Assembly: GCA_023375785.1 (NCBI GenBank)
Contig: SZWC01023178.1
Location: 5,695 to 32,310, forward strand
Source of the DNA: Penium margaritaceum
Taxonomy: Eukaryota > Streptophyta > Zygnematophyceae > Desmidiales > Peniaceae
Reading direction: 5' to 3'
DNA: 26,616 nucleotides
Shown here: positions 10,535-19,565 of the stretch, one piece after another
How positions within the stretch are numbered: position 1 is the stretch's first letter
Layout: every line of letters begins with the position of its first letter
Program-made: the position numbers and the translations under genes
The notes under the pieces: generated by a model
What the model was told of the DNA's origin: nothing
Databases searched by the model: none
The model's input: the letters and a program-made list of their open reading frames with translations, nothing else

Positions 10535-11720
10535 GGAAAATGGAGCGAGCACAAACAGCGTCTAGAAACAGTCTCTAGAAAGAACTATGGCAATTGTAGA
10601 TGAGCATCATGCAAACAACAAAGATCTTCATGCAAACCAGGCGGCCGCAACAACTTTTGTGATGAATGGTGCAATATGGACAAACCCAACGGACAATCCA
10701 AAGATGGACTCCTCAAGCTCGGCAAACCTTTCGCCTCCGCCGCAACTTGTTGGGTCAACACGTGGCACGATGGGAAGCACCGGCCAACAGGCGCGAATCA
10801 ACAAAGACATGTACGAGGAAATGTTGGAAATCAAGAGCCTCAACATCCACCTGCTCCAACATCTGAATACAACAATGGTAGAGCTTTGAGCTTCTCATGC
10901 AGACAAAGGAAAAGTCATCGAAAGAAATCAATACCTCTTAAGTGAACCCCGGATTTGACCATTGTTTCTCAAGCCGTTTGATCCCACAAACTCCAAGGGC
11001 CCACGTTTAGGATGGGACTGACAAGTTTGGAGGTGTATGTCACCGCTGCTTGGGTCAACAAGGGCAAAAAGAGAATTGAACTCGCAACGATTTTGAGTTG
11101 GTGGTCTGATCTAAAGTCCATCCAACAGCAGCAAGAGACTGGCTGAGCTATATCAACTGCTCATATGACCGCTCTCACATTGTAAACCACAGACATACTA
11201 CCTCTCAAGCAAATAAACCCAACATAGAACGCCTCCCTCACGCCACTGGAAATGTGGAGTGACTTCGAGCGCATTAGCCTCGCTCACTTTAGGATGCTGA
11301 AGGAGAATTCTGAAGCATGGTATAGACTCTAATGTTTACGTTTGTCTTCTAGCGTGGCAGAGTACACTCAAATTTGTGAAAAATCATCATTGGGAGTGAC
11401 TTCACCCCTGAAAAATTGTGTTTATACTACAACAATAGTCTCAAGTGAGATATTTGGTGAGAAATTACCACTTTTGGCATCTAGTATGACCTTCTAGTAA
11501 TAATCATAGCAGTCGATCGCATTGACGTTGTTAATTTCAACGCTCGGATGCAAGAATCCAACAGCTGGCGACCCTTAAGCCACAATCCTTATCGTGGCAT
11601 AGGAATTTCCTGATTGGCGGAAACCTTGTATCTGATGGCGATTGACGGCATGAATCAGCACACTCAATGGCTTTGCTTGATTTTCTGGAAACCAGGCTAC
11701 GTCTCACGCAACTTTCAAAA
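10535..11720 (+). pseudogene. Gag of X, broken
   Basis: The open part at 10587-10889 starts MAIVDEHHANNKDLHANQ, then a Ser/Pro-rich stretch ending SLNIHLLQHLNTTMVEL. This matches the layout of the W gag, which has LNTTMEEL at the same place. Downstream pieces in shifted frames give KPFDPTNSKGP and further capsid-like text. At about 11670 the knuckle is degenerate: the order Cys, Trp-Lys-Pro-Gly, Tyr, Phe replaces the second Cys, the His and the last Cys of a CCHC motif. The leader directly upstream resembles that of W (GCACA...TCTCTAG...ATGGC), but there is no LTR in front of it. Confidence 0.6.
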
Positions 11721-12599
11721 ATGAAAAAAACAAGCTAAAAATAGGGGTAAGTTACAGAAAAAGTACAAAGAGTTAGGAAATGAAAAATGACTGAAGTAGA
11801 TGGCGAGGCTCATGTCCACTTGAAAAACTTCACGCTGACCGATCGCCCATCTGAGCGGCTCACATTGTTACAAACGAGAGTTCTTGAGATCACAAAGTTC
11901 AATGAGGGGTAGGAGGATGACCAATCAGTGATACTGCTATGAGTACAACCAAGGGGTTGTAAAATTTGCAGAACAGTTGCGACACTCCTGGATGGAGGAG
12001 CTCCTCCTACTTCCATCAGCAATGACATGGTTCGGAAGCTGGGTTTGCAAACCAAACCACGAGTGTTTAGAGGAAAAAACCGTCAACAGATGAGTATAGA
12101 TCTGTCAACTTATTTAACCACTCTAGCTACAAATCAGAAATCCACACAACGTAACGATATGGAGAACTTGCCCAATGAGCGACCAAAAAACCATCCTCAA
12201 GCAAGATTTCATATGTCGCCACAATGTGCAGGTTGACTGGAGGAGAGAAGCAGTCTACGTTAGAAATAATGGCACAAAAAGACACCTGTCTCTGGTCAAG
12301 CGACCTATGACATAGTGCCACTTACAAAAACCAGCAGAGGTGGAAGCAACACTAGAAGCTGAACTAGTCACAAAACGCCTGCTAATATTTCTGGATGTTG
12401 CCAAGAAATATATGAAGCACGCAACACAAGAGTGGCTCATCTAGATAGAAGCAGGTGAAGCAAAAGAAAATGCAATGGCCGAAGCTACTCCCACGACCTC
12501 GACACTTGAGAAGTTTGTAGAAGTAATGAAGGAGTTTACAAACTTCAACCAGCAATTTGAAACGGTTTTTCAAGACAAACTACCCGAAGAGTGACCACT
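11721..12599 (+). pseudogene. Protease and linker of X
   Basis: The frame at about 11979-12100 reads LLDGGAPPTSISNDMVRK, then GLQTKPRVFRGKN, clearly the same protease as in W with the same Asp-Gly-Gly active site. An open frame runs on to 12236. The following 360 bp, in two frames, encode an Ala/Glu/Lys-rich linker, then FVEVMKEFTNFNQQFE, the approach to the RT domain. Stops and a frameshift make it non-functional. The linker has no counterpart in W or Z. Confidence 0.6.
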
Positions 12600-13088
12600 G
12601 AAATGCAATGTCCACCATCAGATTGAACTAAATCAGGGCAGCCGACCGACAGTGAAGGGGACCTATCGAATGAGCGAGCTAAAAAAGCAGATGGACGAGA
12701 TGCTCAATCAGGGGTCCATCAGGCCCTCAACATCACCTTACATGACACCAGTGTTTTTTGTGAAAAATAAAAGAGGCTAAATGCGAATGTGCATGGACTA
12801 CCGGGTGTTGAACGACATCATAATGAAGAACTGCTACCCCCTCAGGTGAGCAAATGAACTTTTAAACCAACTTTATGGGCCTGAATTTTTTGCAAAAATA
12901 ACATACGCAGCGGTTATCATCAGATCCATGCTTCTGATAAGAACGTTAAGAAGACAGCATTCTGCACCAGGTACATGCATTTTGAGTTTACGATCATGCC
13001 GTTTGGACTCACAAATACCCTCGCAACATTGATGGCATCGATGAACAATACCTTTTACCCATACTTTGATGACTTTTCCATCGTATAC
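12600..13088 (+). pseudogene. Reverse transcriptase of X, N-terminal half
   Basis: Readable landmarks in order are the approach segment, TYRMSELKKQMDEMLNQG, IRPSTSPYMTPVFFVKN, then after a stop MRMCMDYRVLNDIIMKN. Next come several frame changes and a palm region ending near FYPYFDDFSIVY at 13088. These are the fingers and palm of a Ty3/Gypsy RT. The coding stops exactly at the Tyr of the Y-x-D-D catalytic motif, where a TIR element is inserted. It continues at 13465. Confidence 0.75.
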
Positions 13089-13464
13089 CCTACTGCCAGA
13101 TGATTTTGTTACTAAACAATTATCTTCAAAAACGAATTAAAGTATTCGTTTGCACGAGCAATATGTTATTGGCTTTTTTGTGTGCAATTCATTATTTCTC
13201 CGTGATCCAGTTCGACTTCTTGACCATAACAAATTATAAACTGCACTACGTCGCTTCGCGAAGGTGGCTGTCAAGGACGTTTTTGGCCGGGAATTGAAGA
13301 TTTGAAGTGCAAAGTTGTTCGGGATCTGAACACCCTCCACAAAATTAGTGTGTGGGTTTGACCAATTTTGTTGTATTAGTGTGCAAACCCGAAAATATTT
13401 TGCATAAAGAAATTAGTGTGCACCTTGAAAAATATTTTAAACAACGAATTCATTTGGCACTAGG
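13089..13464. mobile_element. ~376-bp non-autonomous TIR element (MITE, hAT-like ends) in the X RT gene
   Basis: The left end CTACTGCCAGATGATTTTGTT and the inverted right end CTAGTGCCAAATGAATTCGTT agree at 17 of 21 positions. Flanks GTATAC (13083-13088) and GTGTCT (13465-13470) may be a decayed target duplication; the equivalent place in Z reads GTGTAC, the codons for Val-Tyr of VYLDD. Inside, a short motif with ATTAGTGTG is repeated three times near the right end. The longest internal frame (65 codons) has no recognisable domain. The TAGTGCC-like ends suggest hAT, but the duplication is too worn to prove the superfamily. Confidence 0.65.
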
Positions 13465-13822
13465 GTGTCTTGACTACATGTTGGTGTTGAGTCACACTCC
13501 AAAGGAGCTCAGTAAACATCTCTGAAACGTTCTTGTGATTCAACAAAGAGATTTGTTTTTGGAAAACTCTCAAAATGGGATTCCGGACATCGTTTGATTT
13601 TTTTTGGGCCTCATCATTGACGGCGAACAAATCACCGTGGACCCGAAAAAAAAGTACAGGCGGTCGTTCATTAGCCAATGCCCACAAGTTTTGGGACATT
13701 AAGGTGCTTTTGTGACTCTGCAACTTCTACCGTTCATTCGTTAAGGACTATGCAAAAGTGTCAGCTCCTCTCTCCGATCTTTGTGGAAAACCCACCAAGT
13801 GCATTTGGGGGAACAGTGAGGA
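13465..13822 (+). pseudogene. Reverse transcriptase of X, continuation to the Y insertion
   Basis: After the TIR element the text resumes with LDYMLVLSHTPKELSKHL. The second Asp of the catalytic pair is replaced by Tyr here. GLIIDGEQITVDPKKK follows, the region that in Z and Y reads as GHIIGKDGIHVDPRKVQ. After frame changes come the segment with FYRSFVKDYAKVSAPL and then LCGKPTKCIWGNSE. The coding stops at 13822 at the left end of element Y and resumes at 18790 with the next residues of the RNase H domain in frame. Confidence 0.7.
13818..13822 (+). repeat. Target-site duplication of Y, left copy (GAGGA)
   Basis: GAGGA at 13818-13822 pairs with GAAGA at 18790-18794, one transition apart. Removing Y plus one copy restores an open frame across the joint in the host RNase H region, which supports these ends. 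Confidence 0.75.
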
Positions 13823-14446
13823 TGTAGTGGGAGGGCCGTTCTGCCCTCTCTCCTCGCTGAAGCGAGGGCTACTTGCGCATCACCCCTCGCATCAACGAGG
13901 ACTGGCCAGCGGCCAGCACTTCGCTGGCCACCGGCCAACTCGCTGCCGGTTGGCTGGACGGCCGACGGCCGGCCAAGCAACCGGAAGGCCACCAGCCGGC
14001 CAGTTGTCAGCCGCCGATTGCGGCCTCAGCCTGATCGGCGGCTGAGGGGCCACGAGGGCCTCGAGGGCAAAGCCTCGTGGCCTCGTGCCCTTGCCCCCCC
14101 TCGCCCTCCTTGCAAGAGAGCAAGCAAGGACGAGGGATAGGAGGAGCGAGGTGAGAGCGAGGAGCGAGGAGCGCACGAGAAAAGTCGACGAGAAATCACC
14201 AATCATGCCTTGCATGCGATGATTTTGTGCCGACGTGTCAAAACAGAAACTCGAGTGTGTTTAGGACAAACTGCGAGTTTCTAAACCGGAAACTTGTGCA
14301 AACTCACGTGTTTGAGGTAATAGCCCCTCGTTTTGGACCTAGAATGTGGGGGTTAGGTGAAAACAGAAATGGGCCTCTGGAGACTTGAAGTATTCGAGTC
14401 TCCTTGCTCTAGGTCATTGACGTCCATTCTTCCTCGCTTCTGCGAG
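13823..14446 (+). repeat. 5' LTR of Y, lacking its last ~90 bp
   Basis: It aligns over its whole length with 18071-18699 and opens TGTAG. Similarity stops abruptly after TTCTGCGAG at 14446, whereas the 3' copy runs 90 bp further. The first 280 bp are GC-rich, with many GGCC-centred inverted repeats, and an 11-bp hairpin lies at 14379-14403. The missing end marks a deletion joint. Confidence 0.85.
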
Positions 14447-14690
14447 ATCTTTTGTTAGCCTTGGCTTTACCGGACAGGGTGGCCTGAAGTACGAGCCATC
14501 GAGTGGCGCGGTTTTCGTCGGTGACAACCGTAGGGTACCCGTGATCGGTACTTGTAAAGCAAAAACTTGTATTAAAGGGTACACACAGAGTGTCACGCTG
14601 AAGGTACTCAACTTTCTGGACCCGTTTGAAGTGGTGCTAGGCGATCCCTGGCTCCATGAAAACAAGGCTCTAATGTAATTTGAATCAAAG
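14447..14690 (+). pseudogene. Protease C-terminal part of Y
   Basis: The frame opens right at the deletion joint with RSFVSLGFTGQGGLKYEPSS, then VFVGDN, VPVIGTCKAK, VTLKVLNFLDPFEVVLGDPW and LHENKAL before a TAA. This is the retropepsin fold after the active site, ending in the family's L-G-D-x-W-L motif. The Asp-(Ser/Thr/Cys)-Gly active-site residues should lie just before the first residue here, so the joint cuts them off. Without them it could not process polyprotein. Confidence 0.75.
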
Positions 14691-15906
14691 CATTTGATCC
14701 TCCAAAATGGACAGCGTCACTTTACGTTGATTCCGAGTACCGAATTATCACCGACCCGACTCAGAGTCCATGCCAACTTGTGTGCAATGCAGGTCAAGAG
14801 ATGTATTCGACAAGGTTGTCGATACTTCTTGGCGTAGCTGTAGAAAGTGGAGGACGACGTGAAGGAAAACATGCTACAATATTTCAAATTCCTATTGGTG
14901 GAGTTCTTGGATGTATTCCACGACCCACCGGCTGGACTTCCACCAGAAAGACACATGGGCCACACAATTCCACTACAGCCGGAGGCAAACCCTCCGTTCA
15001 GACCCATGTATTGCCTTAGTCCAGCAGAAAGGTGAGAGGCGGGAAACCAGATCAAAGAGTACCTTGTAAAAGGATGGATCGAGCCAAGTAGCTTGTCGTA
15101 CAGTGCGCCGATCCTTTTGTGTACAAAAAGGACGTTGATTTACGCATTTGCATGGATTACCAGAACTTGAACAAGCTGACGGTGAATGATCGATTCCCTT
15201 TACCGTGGATTGAGGACCTTTTGGACAAACTCCAAGGGGCAAAACTATTTTTGTTCTTGGATTTGCCTCAAGAGTACCATCAAATCCGCATCACGGAAAA
15301 TGATGTGTCCAAAATCGCGTTTTGAACGCACATGGGACACTATCAATTTTGAATGTTATGCTTCAGGCTTACAAATGCCCTGGCAACCTTTCAAGGACAA
15401 ATGAACCAAATGTTCACCAAGTAACTTGGTCAATTTGTCTTGGTTTACCTAGATGACATCCTGGTTTTCTCCAAATCAATACAAGAGCACATAGAACATC
15501 GACGCAAAGTCCTCACAATCTTTTGGGAACAAAAGTTCTATGCGAAAGTGAGCAAGTGCAAGTTTTCACAAAATGAGCTTGAATACCTTGGACACATCAT
15601 CGGCAAGGACGGCATCCATGTCGACCCACGAAAGGTCCAAGCCGTTGTAGATTGGCCACACCCAGAAAATGTTGGGCAGATGTGGTCTTTCCTCGGCCTT
15701 GCAAACTACTTTTCATGGTTTATGTAAGGATATTCGACCTTGGTAGCACCGCAAACTAGGCTCACGCGAAAAGACGTGCGCTGGGAATGGACATCTGATT
15801 GCGAGAACAATTTTCTCTAACCCAAAGAGCTTCTATCCAGAGCACCCATCCTAGCTCTTCCAGGTCCATCGTAACCGTGGGAGGGTTGATGTGATGCATC
15901 GCTAGT
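14691..15906 (+). pseudogene. Reverse transcriptase of Y, nearly readable
   Basis: The domain begins with DDVKENMLQYFKFLLVEFLD and FHDPPAGLPPERHMGHTIPL (14847 on). It continues in shifted frames with KGWIEPS and ICMDYQNLNKLTVND, then FLFLDLPQEYHQIRI with the first catalytic Asp, and LVYLDDILVFSKS with the intact Tyr-Leu-Asp-Asp at 15446-15457. KVSKCKFSQNELEYLGHIIG, HVDPRKVQAVVDWPHPENVG and SFLGLANYFSWFM follow. Stops (TAA after 15725, later TAA and TGA) and three or more frame changes disable it. The catalytic residues are still present, so it looks younger than X. Confidence 0.8.
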
Positions 15907-16330
15907 AGGACTTGGAGTCGTCCTCATGCAGAACGGTCATCCGGTCGCGTATGAGAGCCGGAAGCTCATCCCCGCAGATCAAGAGCTCCTTGCCGTAGTA
16001 CACGCTTTCAAGATGTGGTGTTGCTACCTCGAGGGTGCTGAAGGGGGTGTGATGGTCGTGACCAACCATAATCCATTGGTGTTTCTCCAAACACAACCAA
16101 ACCTATCAAGGCAGGCGCATTGGAGCGAATACCTGAGCCGATTCTCGTTCACATGGGAATATAGGCCATGACGCATCAATGTGGCCAATCCACAAGTCCA
16201 ACAGCCTGTGGAAATTAAAGCAACCACCGAGGTTGGTGGGTGTTTTATGGCCATCGCAATAACAATAGTACAAACACCAGATCCCCCTACACCTCTGCGA
16301 CAACCATTGTGAGAGATTATCCATTACAAT
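15907..16330 (+). pseudogene. RNase H domain and linker of Y
   Basis: From 15926 the frame reads MQNGHPVAYESRKLIPADQ, ELLAVVHAFKMWCCYLEGAE, VTNHNPLVFLQTQPNLSRQA and HWSEYLSRFSFTWEYRP to a stop at 16169-16171. This is the Ty3/Gypsy RNase H with its catalytic Glu in QELL; Asn replaces the usual Asp in T-D-H. The start of the domain (CDASLVGLG, near 15890) lies beyond a TGA. The domain removes the RNA strand during reverse transcription. Confidence 0.75.
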
Positions 16331-17782
16331 AGTTTTGTAAATAGGATCCGGATGGGATACTATGTGGATTCTTGGTTTTAAGACTCTCAAAATCTGGACA
16401 AGTATAGATTGGTGGAGGCCGCAGGAATCATCTGGCAGGGAGAACAAGTTGTTGTGCCAAACTCGGGAGACCTTCGAGCAAAGATTATCTCCCACCTCTA
16501 CGACCCGCCAGTCACAGGTCATATGGGACCTCGAAAGAACGGGCAGGCACTCTCGGACCACTATTGGTGGCAAGGATGGAGTGCCGATGTCTGTAAGTAT
16601 TGCATGACATGCGACCCATGTCTTTGGAATAAGGCTAGTAACAAGAAGCTTTGTAGACTCCTCTAACAGCTTCCCATTCATGGGACTCCATGGGAATGCG
16701 TCAGCATGGACTTCATTACAGGTCTTCCCGACACAGACCGCGACCACGATGCAATACTAGTGGTTGTAGATCTTGTGACAAAGATGACACACTTCCTTCC
16801 TACAACCACTGATGTAAACGCAGAGGAGATTTCTTGTCTCTTCTTTGAGGGTGTTGTAAAGTACCACGGCTTGCCATTGCGCATTGTATCCCATCGAGAT
16901 AAAAAATTTGCTAGTAAGTTTTGGCAAAAGATGCACGAGTACTTCGGCAGCGAGTCGCAGATGTGGACAACATTTCACCCTCAAACTGTTGGAGAAAAAG
17001 AGTGCATGAACCGCACTTTAGAACAAATGCTCTGTATGTATGTGGATCCTGCCATGAATGACTGTGACAAATTCCTAGCACCGGTAGAGTTTGCGCTGAA
17101 TAATTCGGTGAACGAGTCTATACAGTTCACAACGTTTGTGTTGAATAGTGGTCAGCATCAAGTGGAGTCCTCTTCATTGGTGAATAGTGGGAGTACAGAA
17201 GGGCAGGTTCCTTCTACTCAAGCCTTTGCCGAGCACAATGACTCGTTGTTACAGGAGGCGAAGGGTCACCTTCAAGCTACTCGGCAATGACAAATGGCAT
17301 ATGTCGACAAAAGTCGAAGTGAGGTCTCCTTTGACATCAGTGACAAAGTGTTGCTTAGGACTAAGAATCTTTGGTTGAAGTCCCCAACGGCACAAAAACT
17401 TCTACCAAAGTGGATTGGGTCGTTTCCCATCGTTGCACGCATCGGGCCAGTGGCACACCGATTGTTGCTTCCGCCGAGCATGAAAACACATGACGTGTTT
17501 CATGTGAGCCTATTGGCTCCATACACGGCAGCGGGAACCGTTCAGCCACCACCGGCAGTCCTTGTTGCCGATGGTCAATACGAGGTTCTTCACCTACTCC
17601 AGCACTGGGAGCGTACTCTCATGTCACGGGTTGTTAAGGAATACTGCATTCATTGGGCTTGGTGTGGACCTGAACATAACTCATGGGAGCCTAGATCTCT
17701 TTTGCCCACAGGGGTGGTCAACGAGTATTGGAGCAAGTTGGCAGCTCGCACGGATCGACGCATATTAGCGGGCACCACCTAA
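16331..17782 (+). pseudogene. Integrase with C-terminal chromodomain, element Y
   Basis: The first part (to about 16665) carries the HHCC finger (SHLYD, TGHMG, CKYCMTCDPC). The catalytic core frame 16706-17290 has the first Asp in MDFITG, the second in SHRDKKF and the Glu in EKECMNRTLEQ, so D, D and E are all kept. A stop at 17288 is followed in another frame by 17294-17782: KVLLRTKNLWLKSPT, LPKWIGSFPIVARIGPVAHR (the GPY/F module), MKTHDVFHVSLLAPY, then a chromodomain with YEVLHLL, CIHWAWCG and NSWEP. Chromodomains of this type steer integration by binding chromatin marks. The gene is broken by one stop within 16630-16705 and the stop and frame change at 17288. Confidence 0.85.
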
Positions 17783-18070
17783 ACGTGGAAAAGGTGAACA
17801 ACATTCCCGCAGGGCGGCATTCAGGGATTGCAACCATAGGAGGTTGGGGGCGCCCAACATGGTTGTCGTAAGGAGGCTTCAGCCGAAAGGGGGGAGGCCA
17901 CTAACCGTGCTGACAGACAAGCTGCAGCTTAGGTCCAAGTTCCATGCACGTGTTCATGTTTAACAAGTGATTGAAATTATTCAATTTTCTTTCACAATGT
18001 TGATGACTCACTGACTGAAAATCCCGCTTGTTGTTCATGGACTGGGACGGTTTCTAATAAGTGGGAGGAA
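17783..18070 (+). other. 3' untranslated part of Y with polypurine tract
   Basis: No coding capacity. It ends in AATAAGTGGGAGGAA directly before the TGTAG of the 3' LTR; AGTGGGAGGAA is the polypurine primer for plus-strand DNA. A second purine run (AAAGGGGGGAGG, near 17895) is present 170 bp upstream. Confidence 0.7.
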
Positions 18071-18789
18071 TGTAGCCGGAGGGCCGGTTCGGCCCTCCCT
18101 CCTCGCTGAAGCAAGGGGTGGTTGCGCACCATCCCTCGCGTCAGCGAGCGCTGGTTGGCAGCCAGCACTTCGCTGGCCGCTGGCTAGCTCGCAGCCAGCT
18201 GGCTGGACGGCCGGCGGCCGGCCAAGCGACCAGCCGGCCACTAGCCGGCCAGCCGTCAGCCGCCGATCGCGGCCTCAGCCCGATCGGTGGCTGAGGGGCC
18301 ATGAGGGCCTGGAGGGCAAGGCCTCGTGGCCTCGTGCCCTTGCCCCCCCCTTGCCCTCCTTGCAAGAGAGCAAGCAAGGACGAGGGATAAGGGGAGCGAG
18401 GTGAGAGCGTGGAGCGAGGAGCGCACGGGAAAAGTTGGCACAAAATCGCCGATCGTGCCTCGCACGCGAGGATTTTACACCGACGTGTCAAAACAAAAAC
18501 TCGAGTTCGTTTAGGATGAAATGCAAGTTTCTAAGAAGGAAAACTCTTGCAAACTCACAAGTTCGAGGTAATAGCCCCTCGTTTCGGACCCAGAATGAAG
18601 GAGTTAGGTAAGAGGAAAAGAATGGGCCTCTGGAGACTCAAAATGTTTGAGTCTCCCTACTCTGGGTCATTGATGACGATTGCTCCTCAGTTCTGCGAGG
18701 GGGAAAACCCCTGACTCGGACTGAGAACGCCATTATGCAAACTCCAATGACGACTTCAGAGCAGGAGCTGGTAGTTCCGGCCCGTTATA
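18071..18789 (+). repeat. 3' LTR of Y, complete
   Basis: It is 719 bp with TGTAG at the left and CGTTATA at the right. Structures visible include GGAGGGCC paired with GGCCCTCC around a 5-nt loop at its start, a GC-rich GGCC palindrome field to about 18300, an 11-bp perfect hairpin at 18632-18656, and GGGGG-AAAA-CCCC at 18699-18711. It is flanked on the right by GAAGA. Confidence 0.85.
18632..18656 (+). other. Conserved hairpin in the Y LTR
   Basis: GGAGACTCAAA and TTTGAGTCTCC form 11 perfect pairs around ATG. The 5' LTR counterpart (14379-14403) also forms 11 pairs although its sequence differs: pair 8 is T-G instead of C-G and pair 9 is G-C instead of A-T. The paired change suggests selection on RNA or DNA structure. 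Confidence 0.6.
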
Positions 18790-19240
18790 GAAGAAGAAGC
18801 ATTTAACTCTTTGATAAATGCTCTGAACCCGGCGTCAGCCTTACAATTGGCAGATCCAACGATGGACTACATCACGGCCACCGATGCGTCTGGTGGAGAC
18901 ATCAGAGTTGTTCTCTTCCGAGAAAATGGTGGTGGAAAGTTATCGATTGCGTACAAGTGATAAAACCATGCAGGTCAGAACTCAACTACGCAGTGCATGA
19001 AAAAGAGACACTTATTGTTGTCCACATGTTCAAGACATGGAGGTATGACTTGGAACGCCGGTGATGCGTCATCCGCACCGACCATCACGCCCATCAAATA
19101 TCTTGAGACCGAGCCAAATTTGTTCCATCAACAAACTCGATGGATGCTATTTCTCTAGTCCAAATTCGAGTACGACATTGATTACCAACCTAGAAAAACA
19201 TCTCTAGCACATGCTCTAAGTTGGTGATCACAATGGCTAA
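18790..19240 (+). pseudogene. RNase H domain of X, continuing after Y
   Basis: It resumes with EEEAFNSLINAL, LQLADPTMDYITATDASGGD and LFRENGGGKLSIAYK to a stop at 18960. After a frame change come ELNYAVHEKETLIVVHMFK, IRTDHHA and ALSW at the end. The frame joins exactly to the host codons left of Y at 13817, confirming that both pieces were one gene. The catalytic Asp in TDASG, the Glu of HEKE and the Asp of RTDHH are retained. Several frameshifts make it inactive. Confidence 0.75.
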
Positions 19241-19404
19241 GATCAGTTCGTTGCTCGTCGAGCAAGACCCATACCTTGAGAATGTTTACAAAGGGTTATG
19301 AGGAGTTTGATAAACACAACAAAACCAAGTTTGGTTCGATGACCCCTATTGGCGATGGTGATCCACTTGCCAAGTCGGCGTTCCTCCAAATGAGGAACTA
19401 CCGT
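19241..19404 (+). pseudogene. RNase H-integrase linker of X, left of the TRIM
   Basis: It shares QDPYLE, then (after frame changes) KGYEEFD, DDPYW and MRNYR with the matching stretch of Z (DPYLEQLFARGYGQHGRYD and DAPYW at about 23270-23350). It is interrupted at 19405 by TRIM A. Confidence 0.6.
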
Positions 19405-19565
19405 TGTAGCGTGGCAGTGCCACGCCGACCGGTCGAAGGAGCCACGTGGCTCGAGCGGAGTCACCTGGGACTGTGGGCGGTTGGATTGGATGGCTTGAGG
19501 GTCGGAGACCCTCAAGCACCGCGGTTTTGGCCTAGTCGGCCAAGGATTCCGTCCAATCCGCTACA
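19405..19565 (+). repeat. 5' LTR of TRIM A
   Basis: 161 bp. It contains four inverted repeats in a row: GCGTGGCA with TGCCACGC right at the start, GAGCCACGTGGCTC (with a CACGTG core), TTGAGGGTC with GACCCTCAA around GGA, and TTGGCC with GGCCAA. Confidence 0.9.

Larger units (their letters stand above)
13823..18789 (+). mobile_element. Ty3/Gypsy chromovirus Y, 4967 bp, inserted in X
   Basis: Y has a truncated 5' LTR (13823-14446), a pol region with protease end, RT, RH, IN and chromodomain (14447-17782), a 3' untranslated part with polypurine tract AGTGGGAGGAA (18060-18070), and a complete 719-bp 3' LTR (18071-18789). The LTR ends are TGTAG...GTTATA. The duplication GAGGA/GAAGA and the frame-true resumption of the host gene fix both ends. 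Gag, primer-binding site and the protease active site are deleted. Wording of RT and IN differs clearly from W/X/Z, so it is a second family. Confidence 0.85.

Noticed and set aside
13823..18699. The two ~625-bp GC-rich repeats as a segmental duplication rather than LTRs
   Set aside because: The right copy follows a polypurine tract, both start TGTAG, they flank pol in the right order, and a target duplication with frame-true host joining is present.
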